From Pseudomonas sp. Teo4 (GTDB lineage Bacteria > Pseudomonadota > Gammaproteobacteria > Pseudomonadales > Pseudomonadaceae): a stretch of 64,000 nucleotides of DNA. The notes beneath the pieces are model-generated. The model was not told the origin of the DNA. It worked only from the letters and a program-made list of their open reading frames with translations, and ran no database searches. The DNA lies in contig NZ_JAXCIL010000001.1 of assembly GCF_034387475.1 (NCBI RefSeq), positions 372,001 through 436,000 on the forward strand, read 5' to 3'. Positions within the stretch are counted from its first letter, which is position 1. Each line of letters starts with the position of its first letter. Both the position numbers and the translations under genes were made by a program. This document shows positions 18,223-29,814 of the stretch, in pieces.

Positions 18223-18663
18223 TCATTCCTTCTTCTGCAGCCTCACCGCCAGCACATCGCACGGCGCACCGTGCAGCACGTCGTTGGCAGTGGAGCCCAG
18301 CAGCAGGGCCAAGCCGTGGCGGCCATGGCTGCCCACCACGATCAGGTCGCACTTCTGGTCCTTGGCCAGCTGGTGGATTTCCTGGCGTGGCTGGCCGTAG
18401 GTCAGGTGCGAGTCGCCGCGGTTGATATCCGGGTATTTGTTGAACAGGCGATCCATGCGCTCCTTGGCCTGGTCGAACTGCTGCTGTTGCAGTTGCGACA
18501 GGTCCATCGGTACGTCGCCGCCAAAGGCCATGGCCATCGGTTCGACGATATGCACCAGCGAGACCTTGGCGCCGCTAGGTTCGGCGAGCTTCATGGCACG
18601 CTTGATCACCGGGTCGCATTCTTCGGTCAGGTCGACGGCAACCAGAAGATGTTCGTAGGACAT
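18223..18663 (-). CDS. Universal stress protein (UspA family)
   Basis: A 146-residue cytosolic protein starting at the ATG at 18663 with an AGGAG site. It begins YEHLLVAVDLTEEC, with the conserved aspartate of the Usp fold, and has the ATP-binding G-x2-G-x9-G-S motif as GSHGRHGLALLLGS near residues 109-122, so it belongs to the ATP-binding class. It stands alone between uup and a small membrane protein gene. Its exact stress role cannot be inferred. Confidence 0.95.
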   Translation of the reverse strand: MSYEHLLVAVDLTEECDPVIKRAMKLAEPSGAKVSLVHIVEPMAMAFGGDVPMDLSQLQQQQFDQAKERMDRLFNKYPDINRGDSHLTYGQPRQEIHQLAKDQKCDLIVVGSHGRHGLALLLGSTANDVLHGAPCDVLAVRLQKKE

Positions 18664-18773
18664 GAGCAGCACTCCTGACAATCGCGATAGTAGAAGTATG
18701 GTCGCTTTACGGCAGGTCTTCCGTGAAACATGAGTAACCCGCTCATTTGCAACGCTTTATGGGAACTACAGAT

Positions 18774-19211
18774 ATGACGGTATGGCTGGTGGTGTCAATC
18801 CTTGCGCTGATTCTCAGTCCGCTTTCCTGGCTGCGTGTTTCCCGCAAGCAGGGTGAGCAGATGAGCCTGCGCCTGGAGGCGCGGCGCATGGGGCTGGCCA
18901 TGCAGCTGGCGCCGCAACAGTGGCCGCACTGGCTGGAGAAGGAACCGCCCAGCCCTTGCCCGCAATACCACAGGGCCCGACGCAAAGGGCATGAGGACAG
19001 TTGGTGCTATTGGCAGGTCAGCCCGGGTGTGTGGTGGAACCAGTGGCGTGAAGTGTGCGAGGAACCGCACTTGAGTGAGGTGTTCGCGCGCCTGCCAGAG
19101 ACCGTTTACAAGGTCGAGGCCGACAAGCGCATGATCGCGCTGTACTGGAGCGAGCGTGGCGATAAATCTGTGTTGCAGGATATTGCTCACGCCTTTGAAA
19201 CCCTCGCTTGA
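18774..19211 (+). CDS. Membrane-anchored protein of unknown function
   Basis: A 145-residue protein with one N-terminal membrane helix (residues 2-20, VWLVVSILALILSPLSWL) followed by a basic stretch (RVSRKQ) that predicts a cytoplasmic C-terminal domain. That domain is rich in Trp and contains DSWCYWQVSPGVWWNQWREV, with no recognised motif. The ATG at 18774 is preferred because GGGAA lies about 10 bases upstream; an in-frame ATG at 18759 is possible. It is followed directly by a large hairpin. I do not recognise the family; it looks like a conserved Pseudomonas protein. Confidence 0.7.
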   Translation: MTVWLVVSILALILSPLSWLRVSRKQGEQMSLRLEARRMGLAMQLAPQQWPHWLEKEPPSPCPQYHRARRKGHEDSWCYWQVSPGVWWNQWREVCEEPHLSEVFARLPETVYKVEADKRMIALYWSERGDKSVLQDIAHAFETLA

Positions 19212-19220
19212 TCGCGCGAC

Positions 19221-19285
19221 AACGACAAAGCGGCAACATGGCAGCGCCCCAGGTGGGGTAGGTGCCAGGTTGCCGCTTTGTCGTT
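19221..19285. other. Long perfect stem-loop after the 145-residue gene
   Basis: Arms 19221-19237 and 19269-19285 are 17-bp perfect complements (AACGACAAAGCGGCAAC). The 31-base loop can pair further (GGCA..CCCC with GGGG..TGCC). It begins 10 bases after the stop codon and lacks a T-run, so it is not a classical terminator. It does not match the REP families elsewhere in this window. Confidence 0.65.
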
Positions 19286-19749
19286 TCTGCGCTGCAGAAA
19301 AGGCCAGGCAGGCCGGGAATTTCGTGGAGCCAGTCGCAGTGTAGTCGGCCGTGGGGGAGATGCCAGCCATTGTTGGCAGATTTTATCGCGGCTCGAATTC
19401 GACTGAACTGGCCTCGCCGCTGCTAAGCCGGCGCCTGCAGAAATGGTCAATCGCTGACATGAATGATCAGCGATCACTGTCATCACTTATCGAACCCTGC
19501 CGTTGCAAAGTGACCGGAAAGTCGCGTTTTGATGGTGCTCGTGAGCATTTGACAACGCCGATCTTTTCGGAGAATGTGTGCATACCCAAATCAAACGGGC
19601 GTATGAATTGAGCGTTTGTATGTCACATCGCTCGTCCATAATCCCGACTAGCGCGCTGACGGGTGTGCCTGGGGCAAGGGCAGCATGGCCAGCTCTGCCA
19701 CCAGCGTTCGGCGTGTACAGTTCAGCTTCCATATCGTGGAGATCAGTTG
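19286..19749. other. Long leader region upstream of fadB
   Basis: About 460 bases without a convincing gene precede fadB. A promoter-like CATAAT lies near 19634-19640. CAAACG at 19592-19597 and CGTTTG at 19613-19618 form an inverted pair resembling PsrA half-sites but with 15 bases between them rather than 2-4. The region around 19440-19660 is visibly less GC-rich than the flanking genes and is the likely control region. Confidence 0.45.
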
Positions 19750-21897
<2,148 letters not shown>

Positions 21898-21926
21898 GCG
21901 GCCACAGCGCCTGAGAGCAAGAGTAG

Positions 21927-23117
<1,191 letters not shown>

Positions 23118-23136
23118 TCGCGTTGCAAGTCAGCAG

Positions 23137-23168
23137 CCGGGGCCCTGTGCCCCGGTTTTTGTTTTTTA
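23137..23168 (+). terminator. Rho-independent terminator after fadBA
   Basis: A 7-bp GC stem CCGGGGC/GCCCCGG with a 5-base loop (23137-23155) is followed by TTTTTGTTTTTT. It ends the fadBA transcript 20 bases after the fadA stop. Confidence 0.93.
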
Positions 23169-23196
23169 CAGAATTTGTTTCAAGAGGGTGAGCGAC

Positions 23197-23448
23197 ATGC
23201 AGATACAACCAGGCGTGTACCGTCATTACAAAGGGCCTGAGTACCGTGTCTTCGCCGCTGCTCGGCACTCCGAGACCGAAGAATGGGTGGTGTTCTACCA
23301 GGCACTTTATGGCGAGTTCGGGCTGTGGGTGCGGCCGCTTTCGATGTTCCTCGAGTCGGTAGAGGTTGACGGCGAGCAGGTGCCACGCTTTGCTTTGGTC
23401 AAGGCCGAAGAGGGGCTGTCCGAGCACTTGGCCAAGCCAGTCGAGTGA
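23197..23448 (+). CDS. DUF1653 small protein
   Basis: An 83-residue protein starting at the ATG at 23197 after an AAGAGGGTGAG site. It begins IQPGVYRHYKGPEYRV and contains ETEEWVVFYQALYGEFGLWV and RPLSMFLESV, the characteristic DUF1653 pattern of a small beta-rich domain. The function is unknown. It is separated from fadA by a terminator and from topA by a promoter, so it is probably transcribed alone. Confidence 0.9.
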   Translation: MQIQPGVYRHYKGPEYRVFAAARHSETEEWVVFYQALYGEFGLWVRPLSMFLESVEVDGEQVPRFALVKAEEGLSEHLAKPVE

Positions 23449-23458
23449 TCGACCGCGC

Positions 23459-23487
23459 TTGACCTCACTCTTTTGCCACTATATATA
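23459..23487 (+). promoter_or_regulatory. Sigma-70 promoter of topA
   Basis: TTGACC (23459-23464), a 17-base spacer and TATATA (23482-23487) form a strong promoter 61 bases upstream of topA. A hairpin CGCGTC-N8-GACGCG followed by TTTTT (23495-23519) sits at or just after the expected transcription start. It may be the terminator of the upstream gene or a 5' leader hairpin. Confidence 0.75.
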
Positions 23488-23548
23488 GCGGTGCCGCGTC
23501 TGGCACCTGACGCGTTTTTCATCTTCAGATTCAGGAATACTCCGATCC

Positions 23549-26158
23549 ATGGGCAAATCGCTGGTCATTGTGGAATCCCCGGCCAAGGCCAAGACCATCA
23601 ACAAGTACCTGGGCAACCAGTACGTGGTGAAGTCGAGTATCGGCCATATCCGAGACCTCCCCACCAGCGGTTCGGCCAGCGCCAGCAAAGAGCCGGCCGC
23701 CAAGCGCGGCAAGACCGCGGGTGAGGCACCGGCGCTGTCGCCGAAGGAAAAGGCCCGTCGCCAGCTGGTGGCGCGCATGGGGGTTGACCCCGATCACGGC
23801 TGGAAGGCCAAGTACGAGATCCTGCCTGGCAAGGAAAAGGTGATCGACGAGCTGCGCCGCCTGGCCAAGGATGCTGACACCATCTATCTCGCAACCGACT
23901 TGGATCGCGAAGGGGAAGCCATTGCCTGGCACCTGCGCGAAGCCATTGGTGGGGACGACAGCCGCTACAAGCGCGTGGTGTTCAACGAAATCACCAAGAA
24001 GGCCATCCAGGATGCCTTCTCCCAGCCGGGCGAGCTGGATATCGACCGCGTCAATGCTCAGCAAGCGCGTCGCTTCCTCGATCGCGTGGTCGGTTACATG
24101 GTTTCGCCACTGCTGTGGGCCAAGATTGCCCGCGGCCTGTCTGCCGGGCGTGTGCAGTCGGTGGCGGTGAAACTGGTAGTCGAGCGTGAGCGCGAAATCC
24201 GCGCGTTCATCCCTGAAGAATACTGGGAAGTCCACGCCGACCTCGGTACCGCCAAGAACGCCAAGGTGCGTTTCGAAGTGGCCCGCGAGAACGGCGAGGC
24301 CTTCAAGCCGCTGAACGAAGCCCAGGCCATGGCTGCGCTGGAGAAGCTCAAGGCTTCCAGCTACAGCGTGGTCAAGCGCGAAGACCGCCCGACCAGCAGC
24401 AAGCCGTCGGCACCGTTCATTACCTCCACCCTGCAGCAGGCGGCGAGCAATCGCCTGGGCTTCGGGGTGAAGAAGACCATGATGATGGCCCAGCGTCTGT
24501 ACGAAGCTGGCTACATCACCTATATGCGTACCGACTCGACCAACCTGTCGGCCGATGCTCTGGACATGGCGCGCAGCTACATCGAGCGTGAGTTCGGCAA
24601 GCAGTACCTGCCGGATGCCCCGGTGGTGTATGGCAGCAAGGAAGGCGCCCAGGAGGCGCACGAAGCGATTCGTCCTTCCGACGTCAACACCCATCCGACC
24701 AAGCTCAGCGGTATGGAGCGTGATGCCGAGCGCCTGTACGAGCTGATCTGGCGCCAGTTCCTGGCTTGCCAGATGCCGCCAGCGCAATACCTGTCCACCA
24801 GCGTGACGGTGGCGGCTGGCGACTTCGAGCTGCGCGCCAAGGGCCGTATCCTGAAGTTCGACGGTTACACCCGCGTGCTGCCACAGCAGAGCAAGCCGGG
24901 CGAAGACGATGTGCTGCCGGAAATGGCGCAGGGCGAGGCGTTGAAGCTGATCCAGCTCGACCCGAGCCAGCACTTCACCAAGCCACCGGCACGCTTCACC
25001 GAAGCCAGCCTGGTCAAGGAAATGGAAAAGCGCGGTATCGGTCGCCCGTCGACCTACGCGGCGATCATTTCGACTATCCAGGACCGCGGTTATGTGACGC
25101 TGCACAACCGCCGCTTCTATTCCGAGAAGATGGGCGACATCGTCACCGAGCGCCTGTCCGAGAGCTTCTCCAACCTCATGGACTACGGCTTCACCGCCGG
25201 CATGGAAGAGAACCTCGATGACGTGGCCCAGGGTGAGCGTGACTGGAAGAACGTGCTTGACGAGTTCTACGGTGACTTCAGCAAGAAGCTGCTGACGGCT
25301 GAATCCGCGGAAAGCGGCATGCGTGCCAACCAGCCGACCATGACCAACATTCCGTGCAAGGAATGTGGCCGGCCAATGATGATCCGTACCGCTTCCACGG
25401 GTGTGTTCCTCGGCTGCTCCGGCTACAGCCTGCCACCGAAAGAGCGCTGCAAGGCCACCGTCAACCTGGTGCCAGGTGACGAGATTGCCGCTGACGACGA
25501 GGGTGAATCGGAGTCCCGCGTGCTGCGCGGCAAGCACCGTTGCCCGATCTGCGCCACGGCGATGGACGCTTACCTGCTGGACGAGAAGCACAAGCTGCAT
25601 ATCTGCGGTAACAACCCGGACTGCGCTGGCTACGAGATCGAAGAGGGTAGCTACCGCATCAAGGGCTACGAAGGGCCGAGCCTGGAGTGCGACAAGTGCG
25701 GCAGCGAGATGCAGCTCAAGACAGGCCGTTTCGGCAAGTTCTTCGGTTGCACCAATGCGTCGTGCAAGAACACCCGCAAGCTGCTCAAGAGCGGCGAGGC
25801 GGCGCCACCGAAGATGGACAAGGTGGACATGCCCGAGCTCAAGTGCGAGAAGGTCGACGATACCTACGTGTTGCGTGATGGCGCCTCGGGGCTGTTCCTG
25901 GCGGCAAGCCAGTTCCCCAAGAACCGCGAAACTCGCGCTCCTTTGGTGCTGGAAATCGTTCCGCACAAGCATGAGATCGACCCTAAGTACCACTTCCTGT
26001 GCGACGCGCCGCAGAAGGACCCGGAAGGCCGTCCGGCGGTGATCCGCTACAGCCGCAAGACCAAGGAGCAATACGTACAGTCCGAGGTCGATGGCAAGCC
26101 GACGGGGTGGAAGGCGTTCTACGACGGGAATGCCTGGAAGGTCGAAGACAAGCGCTGA
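23549..26158 (+). CDS. topA: DNA topoisomerase I
   Basis: An 869-residue type IA topoisomerase that relaxes negative supercoils. The TOPRIM domain starts [19 protein letters not shown] with the conserved Glu and has the metal-binding [15 protein letters not shown]. The active-site tyrosine is Tyr325 in [12 protein letters not shown]. The C-terminal part holds zinc-ribbon modules with paired cysteines ([13 protein letters not shown].., [37 protein letters not shown]). Length and order match E. coli TopA. An insertion with lysines near residues 45-75 ([19 protein letters not shown]) is typical of Pseudomonas. Confidence 0.98.
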   Translation: MGKSLVIVESPAKAKTINKYLGNQYVVKSSIGHIRDLPTSGSASASKEPAAKRGKTAGEAPALSPKEKARRQLVARMGVDPDHGWKAKYEILPGKEKVIDELRRLAKDADTIYLATDLDREGEAIAWHLREAIGGDDSRYKRVVFNEITKKAIQDAFSQPGELDIDRVNAQQARRFLDRVVGYMVSPLLWAKIARGLSAGRVQSVAVKLVVEREREIRAFIPEEYWEVHADLGTAKNAKVRFEVARENGEAFKPLNEAQAMAALEKLKASSYSVVKREDRPTSSKPSAPFITSTLQQAASNRLGFGVKKTMMMAQRLYEAGYITYMRTDSTNLSADALDMARSYIEREFGKQYLPDAPVVYGSKEGAQEAHEAIRPSDVNTHPTKLSGMERDAERLYELIWRQFLACQMPPAQYLSTSVTVAAGDFELRAKGRILKFDGYTRVLPQQSKPGEDDVLPEMAQGEALKLIQLDPSQHFTKPPARFTEASLVKEMEKRGIGRPSTYAAIISTIQDRGYVTLHNRRFYSEKMGDIVTERLSESFSNLMDYGFTAGMEENLDDVAQGERDWKNVLDEFYGDFSKKLLTAESAESGMRANQPTMTNIPCKECGRPMMIRTASTGVFLGCSGYSLPPKERCKATVNLVPGDEIAADDEGESESRVLRGKHRCPICATAMDAYLLDEKHKLHICGNNPDCAGYEIEEGSYRIKGYEGPSLECDKCGSEMQLKTGRFGKFFGCTNASCKNTRKLLKSGEAAPPKMDKVDMPELKCEKVDDTYVLRDGASGLFLAASQFPKNRETRAPLVLEIVPHKHEIDPKYHFLCDAPQKDPEGRPAVIRYSRKTKEQYVQSEVDGKPTGWKAFYDGNAWKVEDKR

Positions 26159-26176
26159 CCGTTCAGTGCTGCAATT

Positions 26177-26293
26177 GGGGCCGCTTTGCGGCCCATCGCC
26201 GGCAAGCCGGCTCCCACAGATTCCGCCCAGGCCTCAAGCGTGGTGCAATCCTGTAGGAGCCGGCTTGCCGGCGATGGGGCGCGCAGCGGCCCC
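26177..26293. repeat. REP pair after topA
   Basis: Two inverted units with core GCCGGCAAGCCGGCTCC flank a 35-40 base centre. The outer arms extend to GGGGCCGC...GCGGCCCC, giving a long imperfect hairpin just downstream of topA. Confidence 0.88.
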
Positions 26294-26370
26294 ATTTCGT
26301 TGATGACAATGAAAGCGCGATCCCTGAAACTGCAGCTATTCGCCTTGCAGCCTTAGGGAGGTCACTCAAG

Positions 26371-26886
26371 ATGGCCCAGGAACTCTACACCCGTACCAAC
26401 CAGAAACTGTTCTTCGCCGGACTTGCCCTGGAATCCATGGCCAAGGCCGAACAGAGCCAGGCCATGAATGCCCAGGGTCTGGTCCAGTCCGAGCGCGAGT
26501 CGGCGCTGTTTCATCTGTACGGCGCGCTGTTGGGGTTGTGCCATGAAATCGGTGGTTTCTACCGCTTGCCCGTGGTTACCACAGTGGAGCAGGCGCTCGC
26601 CGACGATGCATTGAACAAACTGGCCATCCCTGAAGTGGCCGAGATGCTTGAGCTGGTTAGGCAGCGGGAAACCTGGCTGGCGCAACTGCTCAGTGCTTAT
26701 GCCGATTTGTTCCGACCGCCGGTCGCCAAGAAAGCGCCCAAGACCGATGTCACTCAGCCCCTGATCCAGGCCGTCAATCTCGACGAGCCTGAGCATCCTG
26801 CGTTGTCGAGGGAGGAGCTGGAAAGCTGGCGAAACAACCTCAAGGGTTTGGTGAGACGTTTCCGTGACGCGTTGAGTGAGTGCTGA
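26371..26886 (+). CDS. Conserved helical protein of unknown function (DUF6586-like)
   Basis: A 171-residue soluble, largely helical protein from the ATG at 26371 with a GGGAGG ribosome site. It starts MAQELYTRTNQKLFFAGLAL and contains LVQSERESALFHLYGALLGL, then a charged tail from about residue 115 (VAKKAPKTDVTQ). I recognise it as a protein conserved beside topA/lexA in Pseudomonas (DUF6586, by memory). The function is unknown. The downstream 77-residue gene follows within 50 bases and is probably co-transcribed. Confidence 0.8.
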   Translation: MAQELYTRTNQKLFFAGLALESMAKAEQSQAMNAQGLVQSERESALFHLYGALLGLCHEIGGFYRLPVVTTVEQALADDALNKLAIPEVAEMLELVRQRETWLAQLLSAYADLFRPPVAKKAPKTDVTQPLIQAVNLDEPEHPALSREELESWRNNLKGLVRRFRDALSEC

Positions 26887-26936
26887 TCACCACTTCGGCT
26901 GGTACAATAATCGCCTTTCGTGGAGAGCAGCCCTAT

Positions 26937-27170
26937 ATGTCAACGTCCTTTCTAGAAATTGTCGAGTTGCCTGATGGCCGGATCGAACTGCGTCGTGCCG
27001 AGGACGAAGGCTCTCTGGTAACCCTGGATTTCTCGGAGGACGCCAAGGCGTTCCTGCAGGGCCAGCACGTTGAGGTGGCCAAGGCCATGCTGAGCGTAGG
27101 CGTGCAGATGGCGGGTCGCCTCATGGATGGCGACCTCGAGCGCGACGAAGGACCGCGCGTACTGCACTAA
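26937..27170 (+). CDS. Small conserved protein of unknown function
   Basis: A 77-residue soluble acidic protein beginning MSTSFLEIVELPDGRIELRR and containing VTLDFSEDAKAFLQGQHVEVAKAM. The ATG at 26937 is chosen over an upstream frame that overlaps the preceding gene. No family function is known to me. It ends at the bidirectional terminator shared with the lexA-sulA operon. Confidence 0.75.
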   Translation: MSTSFLEIVELPDGRIELRRAEDEGSLVTLDFSEDAKAFLQGQHVEVAKAMLSVGVQMAGRLMDGDLERDEGPRVLH

Positions 27171-27196
27171 GCAGCGAGAGTGTTGCGAATAACAGG

Positions 27197-27236
27197 CAAA
27201 GCCTGAACATCAGCCGAGGCGGATGTTCAGGCTTTG
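27197..27236. terminator. Bidirectional hairpin terminator
   Basis: Perfect 14-bp arms CAAAGCCTGAACAT (27197-27210) and ATGTTCAGGCTTTG (27223-27236) close a 12-base loop. It separates the convergent 77-residue gene and sulA. The right arm and loop are inside the last codons of sulA, so the sulA stop lies within the stem-loop. Confidence 0.8.
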
Positions 27237-27686
27237 TGCGTTTCCGACGTTGGCTGCGCGTACCAGTTGCTGGCGTGCGTTGGCGTTGACGTTACCCAGC
27301 CAGCTGACCACGGTATGGCTGCGGCCAAGGCGCAGGGCTTCGCAGGCCAGTTGCAGCGGGCTCTGGTTGCCGCGAGGGTGCAGCAACAGAATGCGTTCGC
27401 GGTTAAGGCCAGCATCTCGTAACCAAGCTTGCGTCAGGCTTGAGGGTGGGGCGATCAGGGTCAGCCAGCGGGCATCGTCCTCTTCGCTCAGTTCGCGTAG
27501 CACGGGCGCCAGCAGGCTTTGGCAGTGCCCAGGTGCTCCGCGCAGCGACAGTTCGCTAAACAGCTCGGGTTGGCTGTGCTTGCGCGCCGGCTCTTGTGCC
27601 TTCAAGCCCGGCAATACCGGCTGGGCGAGGAAGGCCTCGAACAGCGGAAGCTGAACTTGCTGGGGTGCATGGGTGGACTGCTGCAT
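27210..27686 (-). CDS. sulA: SOS cell division inhibitor SulA
   Basis: A 158-residue SOS-induced inhibitor of FtsZ polymerisation. The conserved C-terminal domain is visible from about residue 70: DARWLTLIAPPSSLTQAWL, then RILLLHPRGNQSPLQLACEA and HTVVSWLG. The N-terminal 60 residues are variable and Gln/Pro-rich. It lies 13 bases downstream of lexA on the same strand, the usual Pseudomonas arrangement, so it is expressed from the LexA-controlled promoter and degraded by Lon. Confidence 0.93.
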   Translation of the reverse strand: MQQSTHAPQQVQLPLFEAFLAQPVLPGLKAQEPARKHSQPELFSELSLRGAPGHCQSLLAPVLRELSEEDDARWLTLIAPPSSLTQAWLRDAGLNRERILLLHPRGNQSPLQLACEALRLGRSHTVVSWLGNVNANARQQLVRAANVGNAQSLNIRLG

Positions 27687-27699
27687 GACGCCTCCTGGA

Positions 27700-28308
27700 T
27701 CAGCGGCGAATGACGCCGACGCTCAAGCCCTCGATAACCAGTTCCTGATCTTTCAGGTCGACTTCGATGGGGGCGAATTCGGGGTTCTCGGCAATAAGCC
27801 AGACTTTGCTGCCTTCACGCTTGAAGCGTTTGACCGTTACCTCGTCACCGATGCGGGCGACGACGATCTGGCCGTTTCGGGCTTCGCGGCAGGTGTGCAC
27901 GGCGAGCAGGTCGCCGTCAAAGATGCCGACGTCCTTCATGCTCATGCCGTGTACGCGCAACAGATAGTCGGCGCGCGGATGGAAGAAGGTGGGGTTGATG
28001 TTGCAGGATTGCTCGATGTGCTGTTCGGCGAGGATTGGTGCGCCGGCCGCGACCCGCCCAATGATTGGCAGGCCATTCTCTTCGGCCTTGGCCTCGAAGC
28101 CGGGGACGCGGATGCCGCGAGAGGCACCTGGGGTCATTTCGATCGCGCCTTTGCGGGCGAGGGCCTTGAGATGTTCCTCGGCGGCGTTGGGCGACTTGAA
28201 GCCCAGCTCTTGAGCGATCTCCGCGCGCGTTGGCGGGAAGCCGTTGTCTTCGAGGCAGCGTTTGATGAAGGCCAGGATTTCGGCTTGGCGTGGCGTCAGT
28301 TTCAACAT
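27700..28308 (-). CDS. lexA: LexA SOS repressor
   Basis: A 202-residue transcriptional repressor and self-cleaving protease. The N-terminal winged helix ([39 protein letters not shown]) binds SOS boxes. The cleavage site is Ala88-Gly89 in VAAGAP, and the catalytic dyad is Ser123 (HGMSMKD) and Lys160 (VTVKRF). RecA filaments trigger autocleavage. It is the first gene of the lexA-sulA operon and has two SOS boxes immediately upstream. Confidence 0.98.
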   Translation of the reverse strand: MLKLTPRQAEILAFIKRCLEDNGFPPTRAEIAQELGFKSPNAAEEHLKALARKGAIEMTPGASRGIRVPGFEAKAEENGLPIIGRVAAGAPILAEQHIEQSCNINPTFFHPRADYLLRVHGMSMKDVGIFDGDLLAVHTCREARNGQIVVARIGDEVTVKRFKREGSKVWLIAENPEFAPIEVDLKDQELVIEGLSVGVIRR

Positions 28309-28318
28309 GGCGAGCGCT

Positions 28319-28353
28319 CTGTCTTTTTATACAGTGACTGGGATTATATACAG
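28319..28353 (-). promoter_or_regulatory. Two LexA (SOS) boxes in the lexA promoter
   Basis: Box 1 at 28319-28334 is a perfect CTGT-N8-ACAG palindrome with an AT-rich core (CTTTTTAT). Box 2 at 28338-28353 is CTGG-N8-ACAG with core GATTATAT. The boxes are 3 bases apart and begin 11 bases upstream of the lexA start, giving autoregulation and SOS induction of lexA-sulA. Confidence 0.92.
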
Positions 28354-28478
28354 TGTCGGGCGCGCTGCAAACTGCAAGGCGCAAGAAAAAGCGGATTTGC
28401 GCCACGGCCAACTGCAACTTGGCGCTTGCAGCTTGGCGCCCAGCGCTTTCTAATGTGCGACCGCACGGTCAGCGAGCC

Positions 28479-28522
28479 TTGACATAAACAGGGCTGAAAC
28501 GTATGTTTCAAACACCTGTTTG
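28479..28522 (+). promoter_or_regulatory. psrA promoter with two overlapping PsrA operators
   Basis: TTGACA (28479-28484), a 17-base spacer and TATGTT (28502-28507) form a promoter. Two PsrA-type palindromes, GAAAC-GTAT-GTTTC (28496-28509) and CAAAC-ACCT-GTTTG (28509-28522), share one base and cover the -10 element. Both match the published PsrA consensus (G/C)AAAC-N2-4-GTTT(G/C). This predicts autorepression. Confidence 0.85.
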
Positions 28523-28537
28523 TCTGGCGGAGTAGTC

Positions 28538-29239
28538 ATGGCCCAATCGGAAACCGTTGAACGCATTCTCGATGCAGCTGAGCAGCTGTTCGCGGAAAGG
28601 GGGTTCGCCGAAACCTCGCTGCGGCTGATCACCAGCAAGGCCGGCGTCAACCTGGCTGCGGTCAACTACCACTTCGGTTCCAAGAAAGCCCTGATTCAGG
28701 CGGTGTTCTCGCGCTTCCTGGGCCCGTTCTGCGCCAGCCTCGAGCGTGAACTGGAACGTCGCCAGGCACGCCCCGAACAGAAGCCCTCGCTCGAAGAGTT
28801 GCTTGAAATGCTGGTAGAGCAGGCGCTGGTCGTGCAGCCGCGCAGCAACAACGACCTGTCGATTTTCATGCGCCTTTTAGGCCTGGCCTTCAGCCAGAGC
28901 CAGGGCCACTTGCGTCGTTACCTGGAAGACATGTACGGCAAAGTGTTCCGCCGCTACATGCTGCTGGTCAATGAAGCCGCTCCACGCATTCCGCCGCTGG
29001 AATTGTTCTGGCGCGTGCACTTCATGTTGGGTGCCGCAGCGTTCAGCATGTCCGGTATCAAGGCATTGCGCGCCATCGCCGAGACCGATTTCGGCATCAA
29101 CACCTCGATCGAGCAGGTCATGCGCTTGATGGTGCCGTTCCTGGCGGCCGGCATGCGTGCCGACAGCGGCGTCACCGACGAGGCGATGGCCAGCGCGCAA
29201 CTGCGCCCGCGCAGCAAGAGCACTACCGCCAAGGCCTGA
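28538..29239 (+). CDS. psrA: TetR-family regulator PsrA
   Basis: A 233-residue TetR-type regulator, nearly identical by memory to Pseudomonas PsrA. The helix-turn-helix is ETVERILDAAEQLFAERGF, then SLRLITSKAGVNLAAVNYHF. PsrA senses long-chain fatty acids, represses its own gene and fadBA, and activates rpoS in Pseudomonas. The ATG at 28538 follows GGCGGAG; an upstream in-frame start adds six residues and overlaps the operator region. The C-terminal ligand domain (about 60-205) is complete, with a short basic tail. It is divergent from lexA. Confidence 0.95.
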   Translation: MAQSETVERILDAAEQLFAERGFAETSLRLITSKAGVNLAAVNYHFGSKKALIQAVFSRFLGPFCASLERELERRQARPEQKPSLEELLEMLVEQALVVQPRSNNDLSIFMRLLGLAFSQSQGHLRRYLEDMYGKVFRRYMLLVNEAAPRIPPLELFWRVHFMLGAAAFSMSGIKALRAIAETDFGINTSIEQVMRLMVPFLAAGMRADSGVTDEAMASAQLRPRSKSTTAKA

Positions 29240-29279
29240 ACACTGGGCGGGGCAGGGCGCTTCGGCTAAGCTAGCGCCC

Positions 29280-29804
29280 ATGCCTGACCTCGACTTCCTG
29301 CACATTTCCCTGGCTGACCAGCGCCTCTACGGCTTCACCCGTGGGCAGTTGCGGCTTCGCCTCGACGTTTCCACGGCGCGCAACGGCGCAGGAGAGCGCA
29401 ATGGCTCAGGCTGCACGCCGCGTGGCCTGCATCAGGTGCGTGCGAAGATAGGTGCCAACCTGCCTGTCAATGCGGTGTTGAGCGGGCGACGCTGGACCGG
29501 CGAGGTCTGGACGCCGCTGCTGCACGGGCAGTTTCCGGGGCGCGACTGGATCCTGACCCGCATTCTGTGGCTCAGTGGTTGCGAGCCTGGCGTCAACCGC
29601 CTGGGCGCCGTCGACACGTTCCGTCGTTACATCTACCTGCACGGCACGCCGGATATCGAACCATTGCGCGTGCCGTTGTCACATGGCTGCATACGCCTGC
29701 ACAACACAGATTTGCTTGGCCTGTTCGACCGAGTGCCGGCCCATTGCCCGGTACGTATCGAAGAGGCTGCCTGCCCCCAGTGGGCTTCTCTCAGTCTTCA
29801 ATGA
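29280..29804 (+). CDS. YkuD-family L,D-transpeptidase/carboxypeptidase-like enzyme
   Basis: A 174-residue YkuD-fold protein. The catalytic motif SHGCIRL is at residues 134-140 with nucleophile Cys137, and the partner histidine is His121 in IYLHGTP. There is no signal peptide or membrane anchor: the chain starts directly with the domain (PDLDFLHISLADQRLYGF). This suggests a cytosolic enzyme, unlike secreted L,D-transpeptidases. It lies 10 bases upstream of nagZ, a cytosolic peptidoglycan-recycling gene. A role as a cytosolic L,D-carboxypeptidase acting on recycled muropeptides is possible but inferred. Confidence 0.85.
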   Translation: MPDLDFLHISLADQRLYGFTRGQLRLRLDVSTARNGAGERNGSGCTPRGLHQVRAKIGANLPVNAVLSGRRWTGEVWTPLLHGQFPGRDWILTRILWLSGCEPGVNRLGAVDTFRRYIYLHGTPDIEPLRVPLSHGCIRLHNTDLLGLFDRVPAHCPVRIEEAACPQWASLSLQ

Positions 29805-29814
29805 AGGATTCCCT

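Noticed and set aside
23531..26071. An 846-codon minus-strand frame opposite topA
   Set aside because: Same explanation: long antisense frames are common in high-GC Pseudomonas genes and topA is unambiguous on the plus strand.
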